64,000 nucleotides of DNA from an uncultured bacterium. GTDB taxonomy: Bacteria; Cyanobacteriota; Vampirovibrionia; Gastranaerophilales; Gastranaerophilaceae. A model generated the notes under the pieces. That model searched no databases. It was not told the origin of the DNA and worked only from the letters and a program-made list of their open reading frames with translations. The stretch lies in NCBI GenBank assembly GCA_902779645.1, contig CACZCH010000003.1, forward strand, positions 83,841 to 147,840. The letters are read 5' to 3'. Shown here in pieces: positions 17,876 to 26,435 of the stretch. A program made the position numbers and the translations under genes. The number at the start of each line of letters is the position of its first letter. Within the stretch, counting starts at the first letter, position 1.

Positions 17876-18304
17876 ATGAGACACCAAACAAAGAAAAATA
17901 CGCTTGGTAAAGCACAAGACCAAAGAAAAGCTTTGTTGCGTTCATTATGTACCGAACTTATTACTTATGGAGAAATCAAAACAACAATGGCAAGAGCAAA
18001 AGCTCTTCAACCTTATGCTGAAAATGTTATCTCTATGGCTAAGAAAGGTGATTTGAACTCAAGAAGACTAGCAGGTCGTTACATTTTCGATAAGGAAATT
18101 GGACAATTTATCGATACTGCAACAGGTGAAGTGTTCGAAACTAAGCAAGACGGTAAAAAATTAGCACCTCAAACTGTTTTAAGAAAATTATTTAGCGTTA
18201 TTGGCGTTAAATATTCTTCAAGACAAGGCGGATATACAAGAATCTTTAGACTTCCTCCGCGCAGAGGGGATGCTTCTGAGATGGCATTAATTCAATTGGT
18301 ATAA
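17876..18304 (+). CDS. rplQ: 50S ribosomal protein L17
   Basis: A 142-residue protein. MRHQTKKNTLGKAQDQRKALLR, LITYGEIKTTMARAKALQPYAE and the C-terminal YTRIFRLPPRRGDASEMALIQLV are standard L17 motifs. A short insertion (FDKEIGQFIDTATGEVFETK, about residues 68-90) makes it longer than the typical 116-120 residues. It is a large-subunit protein near the peptide exit tunnel. AAAGGAAAC precedes the ATG. truA starts 4 bp downstream. Confidence 0.96.
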   Translation: MRHQTKKNTLGKAQDQRKALLRSLCTELITYGEIKTTMARAKALQPYAENVISMAKKGDLNSRRLAGRYIFDKEIGQFIDTATGEVFETKQDGKKLAPQTVLRKLFSVIGVKYSSRQGGYTRIFRLPPRRGDASEMALIQLV

Positions 18305-18308
18305 TTGA

Positions 18309-19106
18309 ATGAGATATGCTCTAGATGTTCAGTATAGGGGAAAAAATTATGCAGGAAGCCAAATTCAATTTGAAAATGGCAAGCAGATAGATGAACCGAC
18401 TATACAAGGAGAACTTGAAAGGGCATTAGGTACATTGATAATTGGCGGTAAAACAGCCAATCATAAACAAAACCGACAGGTTAAAACAATCTTCTCCGGA
18501 AGGACCGATAAAGGTGTTAATGCGCTGGGACAAGTCGTTCATTTTGATACCGATAAAGAAATTGTTGCTTCAAGCTTTATCTACCATATAAATGAAATAC
18601 TCCCTGATGACATCTCGGTTAATAACTTGAGAGTTGTTCCCGACTCGTTTCACGCTCAAAAGTCGGCAACGGCAAGATATTACAGATATGAACTAATAAA
18701 CAGACGTTATAAACAAGCGTTTGACGGTGATATCTTAAGAGTTAAATACGAGCTTGATGTAGAGCGGATGCAAACTGCTTTGAACTTCTTACTCGGTGAA
18801 CACGATTTTTCAAGTTTTAAAAGTTCCGGAACGCTAAACCCAAGCAAAGTTTGTACATTAACCAGAGCCGAAGTTGAAAAACAAGGCGATAGAGTTTTTA
18901 TCCATCTTGAGGGGAATCGTTTTCTTTACAATATGGTAAGAACAATAGTCGGCACGCTTCTTGAGATAGAAGGTCATAAGCTCCCTGTTGAGTATATGAA
19001 AGAAGTCTTAGAGGCGCATGACCGCCGTAAGGCGGGGCAAACAGTTAATCCATACGGATTGACATTGATGAGGGTAGAATACCCTGCCGTGAATTGTGAA
19101 TCGTGA
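18309..19106 (+). CDS. truA: tRNA pseudouridine(38-40) synthase
   Basis: A 265-residue TruA. The catalytic Asp lies in IFSGRTDKGVNALGQVVHFD; YRYELINRRY and FLYNMVRTIVGTLLEIE are further family motifs. It isomerises U38-40 in the anticodon arm. The order rplQ-truA-rplM-rpsI is also the common cyanobacterial one. The last five residues (VNCES) and the stop codon are encoded by repeat element R2, so the native C-terminus has apparently been replaced by repeat sequence; the catalytic core is unaffected. Confidence 0.95.
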   Translation: MRYALDVQYRGKNYAGSQIQFENGKQIDEPTIQGELERALGTLIIGGKTANHKQNRQVKTIFSGRTDKGVNALGQVVHFDTDKEIVASSFIYHINEILPDDISVNNLRVVPDSFHAQKSATARYYRYELINRRYKQAFDGDILRVKYELDVERMQTALNFLLGEHDFSSFKSSGTLNPSKVCTLTRAEVEKQGDRVFIHLEGNRFLYNMVRTIVGTLLEIEGHKLPVEYMKEVLEAHDRRKAGQTVNPYGLTLMRVEYPAVNCES

Positions 19107-19159
19107 ATCGTGAATCGATATTTAAAAATCGGCTCACCATTCACGACTCACGACTCACG
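19088..19159 (+). repeat. Inverted-repeat element R2, copy 2 (end of truA / truA-rplM spacer)
   Basis: Nearly the same sequence as the element at 15317-15388: GTGAATCG-type units on the left, an AT-rich centre (ATTTAAAAATCG) and complementary units on the right. It begins inside the truA reading frame and provides its final codons and stop. Confidence 0.87.
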
Positions 19160-19193
19160 AAATACAAATAAATTATAAATGGAGACAAGAAAA

Positions 19194-19637
19194 ATGCTAA
19201 ATAAGACATATTCAGCAAAACCTCTTGAAGTAGAAAGAAAATGGTATTTAATCGATGCTGAAGGAGAAATTCTTGGTCGTTTGGCTACCAGAATTGCAAA
19301 TATTTTAAGAGGCAAAAATAAACCTGAATACACTCCTAACGTTGATACAGGTGATTTTGTTATTGTTATCAATGCAGAAAAAGTGTTAGTTTCAGGTAAT
19401 AAAGAAACAGATAAAATTTATTATCACCACACAGGTTTCCCTGGTGGACTTAAATCAGCTTCTGTTAAAGAAGTACGTGAAAAAGATGCAACAAAGTTAA
19501 TTGAAAAAGCTGTTAAAGGTATGTTGCAACACAACACTTTAGGTGACACTCAATTCACTAAGTTGAAAGTATATTGCGGTCCTGAACATCCGCATGCAGC
19601 ACAAAAACCTATCGTGCTAGAAAAGGAGGCTAAATAA
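19194..19637 (+). CDS. rplM: 50S ribosomal protein L13
   Basis: A 147-residue protein. [39 protein letters not shown] and [23 protein letters not shown] are L13 signatures. An earlier in-frame ATG at 19179 overlaps the GGAGA that serves as ribosome site for the ATG at 19194, so I choose the latter. L13 is an early assembly protein of the 50S subunit. The stop codon overlaps the rpsI start by one base (TAATG), indicating translational coupling. Confidence 0.97.
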   Translation: MLNKTYSAKPLEVERKWYLIDAEGEILGRLATRIANILRGKNKPEYTPNVDTGDFVIVINAEKVLVSGNKETDKIYYHHTGFPGGLKSASVKEVREKDATKLIEKAVKGMLQHNTLGDTQFTKLKVYCGPEHPHAAQKPIVLEKEAK

Positions 19638-20035
19638 TGGCTGAATCTAAAGAAATTATGGCAACCGGTAGAAGAAAATGTGCTATCGCAGTTGTTAAGC
19701 TTGTAAAAGGTAAAGGCAGAATTTTCGTTAACGGAAAGAAATTAACTGATTATATCGGTAATATGCCTGCAGTAGAAATGATGATTTATAGACCGTTAGT
19801 TCTAACTGAAAATCAAGATAAATACGATGTAAGAGTTAAGGCAGTAGGCGGCGGTATCGTTGCTCAAGCAGCTGCTATCAGACATGGTATCTCAAGAGCG
19901 TTGCTTAAATCTAACGAAGAATACAAAAATGTTCTTAAGGCAGAAGGTTTATTAACTCGTGACGCACGTGTTAAAGAACGTAAGAAATACGGTAGAAAAA
20001 GAGCTCGTAAGAGATTCCAATTCTCAAAACGTTAA
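19637..20035 (+). CDS. rpsI: 30S ribosomal protein S9
   Basis: A 132-residue protein. ATGRRKCAIAVVKLVKGKGRIFVNG at the start, VGGGIVAQAAAIRHGISRALL in the centre and the basic tail ending KRARKRFQFSKR are typical of S9. The tail reaches the P-site tRNA. It is the last gene of the operon, has AAAAGGAGG inside the end of rplM, and is followed by an intrinsic terminator. Confidence 0.97.
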   Translation: MAESKEIMATGRRKCAIAVVKLVKGKGRIFVNGKKLTDYIGNMPAVEMMIYRPLVLTENQDKYDVRVKAVGGGIVAQAAAIRHGISRALLKSNEEYKNVLKAEGLLTRDARVKERKKYGRKRARKRFQFSKR

Positions 20036-20054
20036 TATTCAAAAGAATATATAC

Positions 20055-20088
20055 AAAAAAGAACTCCTTTTGCAGGGGTTCTTTTTTT
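20055..20088 (+). terminator. Terminator of the ribosomal operon
   Basis: GAACTCC pairs with GGGGTTC (one G-U) around a short loop, flanked by A-run and seven Ts. It lies 20 bp after rpsI. Confidence 0.85.
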
Positions 20089-20204
20089 GTCTAATGCTAG
20101 ACTATATTCTTGGTTTGTGTTAGGTTATACTTAATTGAGTTATTGGGCAGTGTCCAGTCTACTATTTTTTGACGACGAAATTTAAGGGAGATATATAAAT
20201 TATA

Positions 20205-22523
20205 ATGACAGCTTCGGTTGCAGAGAAAAAAACAAAAAAAGAAAAAGTTTTGGTAATAGTCGAGTCGCCTGCTAAATCTAAGACCATTAAAAAGATTTTA
20301 GGTGACGGATATCAAATAGAGGCAAGCTTTGGTCATGTAAGAAATCTGCCGGATAATGTTTTGGGTTTTGATGTTCATAACGGATTTAAGCCGACATATG
20401 TCATTATTCCTGATAAGAAAAAAGTTGTTACAAAATTGAGTGAACTTGCTAAACGTTCTGATAGAGTGCTATTGGCATCAGACCCTGACCGAGAGGGAGA
20501 AGCCATTGCGTGGCACGTTAGAGAACTTTTGCCGGTAGATGATGATAAAGTTCAAAGAATCGAGTTTAATGAAATAACTCCAAAAGCTGTTAAGTATGCT
20601 GTTGAACATTCTCGTGAAATCGATATGGACAGAGTAAAAGCTCAGCAGACAAGACAAATATTAGATAAGCTTGTAGGTTACAAGCTTTCACCCGTTCTTT
20701 GGAAACAACTGGGTAACTACCACTTATCTGCAGGACGTGTTCAATCTGTTGCACTTCGTATGATTTGCGAAAGAGAAGAAGAAATTGAAGCATTCGTCCC
20801 GAAAGAATATTGGTCAATCCATGCAATCATGGATAAAGAGGGTAAATTATTTGAAGCTGAGGTCAATAAGTACAAAGGTAAAAAATTTGATATAAATAAT
20901 GAAGAAGAAGCCGCAAAAATTAAAGAAGTTCTTCTTAATCCTCAAACGGAATGCATAGTTGAAAAAGTTACTAAAAAAGAAACAAAACGCAAACCGACTG
21001 CCCCTTTTATAACATCGACTCTTCAAAGAGCCGCAAGTACAAAACTGGGCTTTGGTGTTCAAAAAACGATGCAGGTCGCGCAAAAATTATATGAAGGTAT
21101 GGAAATTGACGGAACTCCGGTCGGTTTGATTACTTATATGAGAACAGACAGCGTCCGTATATCAGATGATGCACATGAGGCAGCAAAAGAGTTTATTCTT
21201 AATAACTATGGCAAAGAATATTATCCCGATAAAACTAATATTTATGTAAAAGGGAAACAGAATGTTCAGGACGCGCACGAAGCAATAAGACCGTCTTATC
21301 CAAATCGAACACCGGAGAGTTTGAAGCCTTATTTGGATAATGACCAGTACAGATTATATAAGCTGATTTGGGAAAAGTTTATGTCTTCTGAGATGCAGGC
21401 TGCCACGATAGCTAATAAAACAATAGATATAAAAGCCGGTGATTATAATCTCAAAGCAGGTACAAGTAAAGTTATGTTTGATGGGTTCTTAAAGCTCTAT
21501 AATGACGCGGAGGAAGAAGAACAGCAGGCAGAAGCAAAAATTCCTGATTTAAACGAGGGTGATAAAGTAATCTGCAAAGAAGTTTCTCCAAAACAGCACT
21601 TTACTCAGCCGCCTCCAAGGTATAATGAAGCATCTTTGGTTAAGGCGCTTGAAGAACATGGAATTGGCAGACCGTCAACTTATGCAACCATAATTACGGT
21701 TATTCAAACCCGTAAATATGTGGAAAAGAAAGACAAAGCTCTAAAACCGACTCTGCTTGGCAGAACCGTTTGCAAACAGCTAGTAACACAGTTTGCTAAT
21801 ATCATGGATTATAAATTTACAGCAGGTATGGAAGAAAAGCTTGACCTTATTGCAGAAAAGAAAGCTGTTTGGAATGTGGTTCTGCAAGAATTCTATACTC
21901 CGTTTATGGAAGTTGTTCAATCCGTAATGAAGGATGCTAAGAAGGTAACAATAGAAAGTGACAAAAAATGTCCTAACTGCGGACGCGTTATGCTTGTAAA
22001 AACAAGTCGTTTCGGGACTCAATTCCTTGGCTGTTCTGGTTATCCTGAGTGCAAAACTATTATTTCTATCAATAATATGAATGAACTTGATAGTGCAAGC
22101 GAAGATGAAAACAGCGAACAACCAAAAGAAGAAATGGCAGTAGACGAAAAATGCGACAAATGCGGCGGGCAAATGACTTTTAAAATGGGTCCTTACGGAA
22201 AGTATTTGGAGTGCAAAGAATGCGGGAATCGTAAAAAGTATGTTCGCTCAACAGGCGTCAAATGTCCTAAGTGCGGAGAAGGTACAATTATTGAAAAGAA
22301 ATCAAAGCATGGCAAGATATTCTTTGGTTGCAATCGTTATCCTGATTGTTCTTATGCCTTGTGGGATGAACCGACGGGAAATAAATGTCCTGAATGCGGA
22401 GAACTTTTATTAAAGAAAAAGACTAAAAACGGCGAGTATGAAGTTTGTTCAAACAGAACTTGTTCTTACAGAAAACCGATTATATCTGAAAATATGGAAA
22501 TTGGAGAAAATAAAAAAGATTAG
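20205..22523 (+). CDS. topA: DNA topoisomerase I
   Basis: A 772-residue type IA topoisomerase. The TOPRIM domain opens VLVIVESPAKSKTIKKIL and contains ASDPDREGEAIAWH. The catalytic Tyr is in GLITYMRTDSVRIS (about residue 310), followed by QDAHEAIRPS. The C-terminal third carries four Cys4-type zinc ribbons (starting CPNCGRVMLV, CDKCGGQM, CPKCGEGTII, CPECGELLL). It relaxes negative supercoils behind RNA polymerase. AAGGGAGA lies 13 bp before the ATG, a long spacing. A strong terminator follows directly. Confidence 0.96.
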   Translation: MTASVAEKKTKKEKVLVIVESPAKSKTIKKILGDGYQIEASFGHVRNLPDNVLGFDVHNGFKPTYVIIPDKKKVVTKLSELAKRSDRVLLASDPDREGEAIAWHVRELLPVDDDKVQRIEFNEITPKAVKYAVEHSREIDMDRVKAQQTRQILDKLVGYKLSPVLWKQLGNYHLSAGRVQSVALRMICEREEEIEAFVPKEYWSIHAIMDKEGKLFEAEVNKYKGKKFDINNEEEAAKIKEVLLNPQTECIVEKVTKKETKRKPTAPFITSTLQRAASTKLGFGVQKTMQVAQKLYEGMEIDGTPVGLITYMRTDSVRISDDAHEAAKEFILNNYGKEYYPDKTNIYVKGKQNVQDAHEAIRPSYPNRTPESLKPYLDNDQYRLYKLIWEKFMSSEMQAATIANKTIDIKAGDYNLKAGTSKVMFDGFLKLYNDAEEEEQQAEAKIPDLNEGDKVICKEVSPKQHFTQPPPRYNEASLVKALEEHGIGRPSTYATIITVIQTRKYVEKKDKALKPTLLGRTVCKQLVTQFANIMDYKFTAGMEEKLDLIAEKKAVWNVVLQEFYTPFMEVVQSVMKDAKKVTIESDKKCPNCGRVMLVKTSRFGTQFLGCSGYPECKTIISINNMNELDSASEDENSEQPKEEMAVDEKCDKCGGQMTFKMGPYGKYLECKECGNRKKYVRSTGVKCPKCGEGTIIEKKSKHGKIFFGCNRYPDCSYALWDEPTGNKCPECGELLLKKKTKNGEYEVCSNRTCSYRKPIISENMEIGENKKD

Positions 22524-22542
22524 GTTCTGCCTAATCTTTTTT
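22512..22542. terminator. Terminator after topA
   Basis: A 13-bp perfect stem (22512-22524 with 22530-22542) overlapping the last topA codons, with a 5-nt loop and A- and T-runs on either side; it may serve both the topA transcript and the minus-strand small gene ending at 22564. Confidence 0.85.
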
Positions 22543-22563
22543 CATATTAGTTATTTGGTTAAT

Positions 22564-22734
22564 CTAACCTTTGATTTTAAAATCTTTCGGCAGATTTAAA
22601 AAGTTAGTATTCAAATATTCCGTTCTTGCGACAGTTTCTTCCGGCATATCTTCTTTTTTATATGGTTCGGTTTTTTGCGGATAATAGTGATAGCTATAAT
22701 CATTAAAAGAATTCCATTTGTGAGTTGTATTCAT
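22564..22734 (-). CDS. Small Tyr-rich protein, 56 aa
   Basis: An ATG at 22734 is preceded by GAAGGA at an 8-nt spacing on the minus strand, and the frame stays open for 56 codons. The product starts MNTTHKWNSFNDYSYHYYP and is rich in aromatic residues and Lys/Glu. It has no hydrophobic span or cysteine. The frame ends next to a strong terminator. I do not recognise the family. The ribosome site, unbiased open frame and terminator make it a likely real gene; its transcript could also be the tail of the cyclase mRNA that ends upstream at 22828. Confidence 0.6.
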   Translation of the reverse strand: MNTTHKWNSFNDYSYHYYPQKTEPYKKEDMPEETVARTEYLNTNFLNLPKDFKIKG

Positions 22735-22827
22735 ATTATTTTTCCTTCTTTAGGCATATATCCTCACCATGTATAACGACATTTTTTTTGAAAACTTTAG
22801 AGAAGAAACAAATAATGTTACAAAAAT

Positions 22828-24816
22828 TTACATTGTTAATCCAATAACTTCATATATGTCCATTTTTTCAGATTTTCCTCGAATCTCTACATCGGATATT
22901 TTATTTACATTAATATGTTTTTCCGAGTATTTGTAAGTAGATTGGCTTATTAAAATTTTGGTTTTGTATGTCTTATTATAGCTTTCCAAACGACTTGCAA
23001 GGTTCACGGTATCACCGATAACAGTGTATTCCATACGCTTTTCTGATCCGATATTACCGACAAAAACTTCTCCAGTATTAATACCGACTCCGATTCGGAT
23101 TGTGGGCTTACCTTCTTTTTGCCATTTTGAATCAAGTTCTTCTACTTTTTTAAGCATTTCGTATCCGCATTTAACGGCATTTAACGGGTGATTCTCGTCT
23201 TGAATGGGTTCTCCGAATACTGCCATAACAGCATCCCCTATAAATTTATTAATAATACCGTTGTATTTAGTTACGATTGGTTCCATAGCGGAAAAATATT
23301 CATTTAAAAGTTCTGAAACTTCTTGTGCAGACATCTTTTCTGACATAGAAGTAAAACCTCTTATATCCGAAAAGAGAACTGTTACGACAGCTTTTTTCCC
23401 TCCTAATCCGAGATTGTCTATGTTTTTGATAACATCTTTCATAACGTCTTCTGACATATATTTACCCATTGCATTTTTTACTTTTTCTTTTGTTTTTGCT
23501 TCTATAATATATTGGTGAATATAAGCTAAAATCATTGTTATAATTGACATTACAATAGGAGTGGCAATGTTAATAATTATGCAGTGGTAGAAAGATATAT
23601 AGCCGAATAAAAATATTAGGCAAATGATTACAAAAGTGTAATTTATTGCTTTAAGAAGGGCATGAGTTCTGATTGTGAAGTAAACAAAAAGCATGCAAGT
23701 TAATGTAATTAATAAATTTAACCAATTCGGGATAAGCTTCATAAAATCATTATGAACAAGATTGTCCAAGCTTGTTGCTTGTAAATCGGCACCGGAATAT
23801 CCTACTCCGAGCGGTGTATTTTTGATGTCGTTTAAGCCATTTCCAACAGACACATTTGCCCCGAATACAACGTATTTATCCTTGAACAAATCAGGACTAA
23901 TTATAGGTTTTTTACCGGCTTTGATATTATCGTAAGAATCCATTATATCAACAGCAGAGTATTTAATGTGAGCATATCCGTTCTTTTTGTACTGCTTGTA
24001 GAATTTAATCGGAACGATTGATTGAAAAGGAGTCTGTATATATTTAAGTTTGTACCCCAAATCAGGAATTTGGATAAAATTGTTATCAATTATAATTTGA
24101 GGATTGTTATTTGCGACTAAAAAGCTTTTCATCGCAAGAGAAGGGATTATAACGCCTTTATAGTTTGTCAAAAACTCTTGTGTTCTATAAACTTCATCTC
24201 CGAAAAATATTGAAAGATATCCATCCAAAAAACCGGGGACAATTGTAATTGAACCAATATTTTTTACGGAATTAATAAATTCATTCGGAGATATTAGCAT
24301 ACTTCTGTATAAATATGGTAAGTACGTATTAACTTCTATATTTTTGATACCGAATTTCTTTATAAAGAAATTATCATATTCTTCACCTTTTCTGATATCG
24401 CTATAATCATTAGTATTAAACATTACACCTTCAACAAGATTATCAAAATGCTTTAATACTTCAAAATATTTTTTATCAGCAAGACTATTTTCAAAATCGA
24501 GTGTTGTGAAAATCGAATCATATACAACAACTTTTGGTTTAGCATACTCTTGAAAATATTTCAGAACCTTGTTGTGCAAATCTCTTTTCCAAGGCCATCG
24601 ATATTTTTCGGTAGATTTATCATCTATAATTACAAGAACAATATCATCGTGTCCATATATATTTTTGACATTATCAAACGGTAAACGTTCTGTTACAACA
24701 TGTCTCATCATAAAATCATAAGTTTTTGGTTCTAAAAAAATATATGTTAACAGAGCGATAATCGATAATATAATAAGAACAAAAATTGTAATAAAAGCGT
24801 ATTTAATTTTTTTCAT
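22828..24816 (-). CDS. CHASE2-domain adenylate cyclase (class III), 662 aa
   Basis: An N-terminal membrane segment (residues 5-28) is followed by an extracytoplasmic CHASE2 sensor domain (about 40-360; HDDIVLVIIDDKS...WPWKRDLHNKVLKYF and DKYVVFGANVSVGNG). Three closely spaced membrane helices (about 365-450) and a class III cyclase domain (about 480-650) complete it. The cyclase has both metal Asp regions (VLFSDIRGFTSMSEKM and GDAVMAVFGEP) and MEYTVIGDTVNLASRLE. The product is probably cAMP. Architecture CHASE2-3TM-cyclase is common in cyanobacteria and proteobacteria. It is transcribed divergently from the aldolase operon. Confidence 0.93.
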   Translation of the reverse strand: MKKIKYAFITIFVLIILSIIALLTYIFLEPKTYDFMMRHVVTERLPFDNVKNIYGHDDIVLVIIDDKSTEKYRWPWKRDLHNKVLKYFQEYAKPKVVVYDSIFTTLDFENSLADKKYFEVLKHFDNLVEGVMFNTNDYSDIRKGEEYDNFFIKKFGIKNIEVNTYLPYLYRSMLISPNEFINSVKNIGSITIVPGFLDGYLSIFFGDEVYRTQEFLTNYKGVIIPSLAMKSFLVANNNPQIIIDNNFIQIPDLGYKLKYIQTPFQSIVPIKFYKQYKKNGYAHIKYSAVDIMDSYDNIKAGKKPIISPDLFKDKYVVFGANVSVGNGLNDIKNTPLGVGYSGADLQATSLDNLVHNDFMKLIPNWLNLLITLTCMLFVYFTIRTHALLKAINYTFVIICLIFLFGYISFYHCIIINIATPIVMSIITMILAYIHQYIIEAKTKEKVKNAMGKYMSEDVMKDVIKNIDNLGLGGKKAVVTVLFSDIRGFTSMSEKMSAQEVSELLNEYFSAMEPIVTKYNGIINKFIGDAVMAVFGEPIQDENHPLNAVKCGYEMLKKVEELDSKWQKEGKPTIRIGVGINTGEVFVGNIGSEKRMEYTVIGDTVNLASRLESYNKTYKTKILISQSTYKYSEKHINVNKISDVEIRGKSEKMDIYEVIGLTM

Positions 24817-24847
24817 AATCTTCCTTGAATTTATTTATACTCTTTTA

Positions 24848-24856
24848 TGGTATAAT
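24848..24856 (+). promoter_or_regulatory. Extended -10 promoter of the aldolase-kinase-csaB operon
   Basis: TGGTATAAT at 24848-24856 matches the extended -10 consensus; no good -35 box lies 16-18 bp upstream. It is 26 bp from the aldolase ATG. The same TGGTATAAT occurs before the glycosyltransferase and pilin genes. Confidence 0.5.
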
Positions 24857-24882
24857 ATTTTGAAGTAAAAGGACACATACAA

Positions 24883-25521
24883 ATGACTGAAAATTATATT
24901 CAAATGATAGCAGAGGATAAAATTTATCCGATTATAAGATGCGAGGACGCAGAATTTGCAGTCCAAACAGCAAGAGCGCTTGTGGACGGAGGGGTTCGGG
25001 TTATAGAAATGACAGTAGAGCATCCTCAAATGTACGAAGCAATAAAAGAGGTTTCTAAATTCGCCCATGTTTGTGCCGGGGGGATTATAACATCTTTGCA
25101 GGCTGACGCTGCATTTGACAACGGAGCTGTTATGTTCTCATCACCGATTTTTCAAATGAGCTTAATTAAAATTTCCAAGAATAAACATGTTCCGTTCTTA
25201 GCAGGAGCAACGACCGCTAATGAAGCTTATAATGCTTGGAAGTCGAGAATTCCTTTAATTAAAATATTCCCGACAGAAGCTATGGGAGGAGTTCGTTATA
25301 TAGAAGATATTTTGAGACAAATGCCGTTTTTGAACCTTCTTCCGATGGGCAATATCAAACTTAATGAAGTTGTTACTTATATTAAAGCCGGTGCAATAGC
25401 GGTTGGTGTCGGGAGAGACTTCCACCAAGGATTTGAGCCAAAAGTTATAACAGCAAGAACGAGAGATATTATAAAAGAAATAAGAGATTATAAAAAATGG
25501 ACCAACAAAAAACAGATATAG
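24883..25521 (+). CDS. KDPG-aldolase-family protein
   Basis: A 212-residue class I aldolase. GGVRVIEMTVEHPQ, CAGGIITSLQ and LIKIFPTEAMGGVRYI align with bacterial KDPG aldolase (Eda); the Schiff-base Lys is in IKIFPTE and the catalytic Glu in VIEMT. Several substrate-contact positions of Eda differ: the Arg of TLR is Glu (TVE), the Thr of GAGT is Gly, and the phosphate loop PTGG is PMGN. It cleaves a 2-keto-3-deoxy sugar acid, but the substrate may not be KDPG. It overlaps the next gene, a sugar kinase, by 25 bp, supporting a shared catabolic pathway. Confidence 0.85.
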   Translation: MTENYIQMIAEDKIYPIIRCEDAEFAVQTARALVDGGVRVIEMTVEHPQMYEAIKEVSKFAHVCAGGIITSLQADAAFDNGAVMFSSPIFQMSLIKISKNKHVPFLAGATTANEAYNAWKSRIPLIKIFPTEAMGGVRYIEDILRQMPFLNLLPMGNIKLNEVVTYIKAGAIAVGVGRDFHQGFEPKVITARTRDIIKEIRDYKKWTNKKQI

Positions 25522-26435
25522 CAATTATAGGTGAATGCCTTATTGAATTAACTTCTAACGGAAGCCTTGCAGAGAGTTCGACACTGAACAAATATTTTGG
25601 TGGAGATACGGTTACAACTGCTGTTGCAGTATCCAGATTAGGCGGAAAAGTCAGCTATATTACAAAAGTAGGCAATGACGGGTTTAGCGAGTTTATTATA
25701 TCAAGTCTTAAAAAAGAAAATATTGATACGTCTTTGATAAAGACTAATGATGAACAAAACGGGATGTATATTATTGCAAATAAACTCGATAAAAAAGAAC
25801 TTTTGTATTATAAACGCAAAACAGCAGCAACAAAGCTCTCAATAGAAGATTTATCTGACGAATATATAAAAAGCTTGAAACTTATTTATTCGACAGGAAT
25901 TGTGCAATCCTTGAGTGCAAGCTCTCGTGAACTTGTAAGAGAAAGTTTCAGAATTGCCCGCGAAAATGAGATTATAACAGCTTATGATCCGAATTACACC
26001 TCCTGCTTTATGAGCTCATCCGATACAAAAGAACTTCTTGAGGAGATTGTGGAATACACTGATATCATTTTCTTAAGTCTTAAGGGGGATGCGGTAAGAC
26101 TTTATGAAGTTGATTCAATAGAGCAGATTATGAAACATTTTTGGGATAAAGGAGTGAAGATAGTTGTAATAAAGTCTCACATTGATAACGGCTATTATAC
26201 AGGATATAACGGAAATATAAGCTTTACTGAATTTTATAATACAGCAAAAGCTGTTGATGTTACAGCTTCCGGTGACGTATTTAACGGAGGATTCTTGTAC
26301 GCAATAACTAATGGATACCAACCTAACGATGCTTCAAAGTTTGCATCAATTGTATCGGGGCTTCAAACTCAAAACTATGGAGCAATTCAATCAATCCCCT
26401 ATTTAAAAAATGTTATGGAGAATCTTGAAGCATGA
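25497..26435 (+). CDS. PfkB-family sugar kinase, possibly KDG kinase
   Basis: A 312-residue ribokinase-fold protein. The first signature region is KYFGGDTVTTAVAVSRLGGKVSYI and the second, with the catalytic Asp, is DVTASGDVFNGGFLYAI (ASGD in place of the common GAGD). Pairing with a KDPG-aldolase-family gene that it overlaps by 25 bp points to 2-keto-3-deoxygluconate kinase, as in uronate or deoxy-sugar-acid breakdown. This substrate is inferred from context. It also overlaps csaB by 4 bp, so the three genes are one operon. Confidence 0.85.
   Translation: MDQQKTDIAIIGECLIELTSNGSLAESSTLNKYFGGDTVTTAVAVSRLGGKVSYITKVGNDGFSEFIISSLKKENIDTSLIKTNDEQNGMYIIANKLDKKELLYYKRKTAATKLSIEDLSDEYIKSLKLIYSTGIVQSLSASSRELVRESFRIARENEIITAYDPNYTSCFMSSSDTKELLEEIVEYTDIIFLSLKGDAVRLYEVDSIEQIMKHFWDKGVKIVVIKSHIDNGYYTGYNGNISFTEFYNTAKAVDVTASGDVFNGGFLYAITNGYQPNDASKFASIVSGLQTQNYGAIQSIPYLKNVMENLEA

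Noticed and set aside
17685..17945. Minus-strand frame across the rpoA-rplQ spacer
   Set aside because: It overlaps both ribosomal-operon genes and the R1 repeat and yields a low-complexity Phe/Tyr-rich product.
15317..19159. R2 units as a CRISPR array
   Set aside because: The units are contiguous and degenerate, without regular unique spacers; the two copies are 3.8 kb apart and there are no cas genes.
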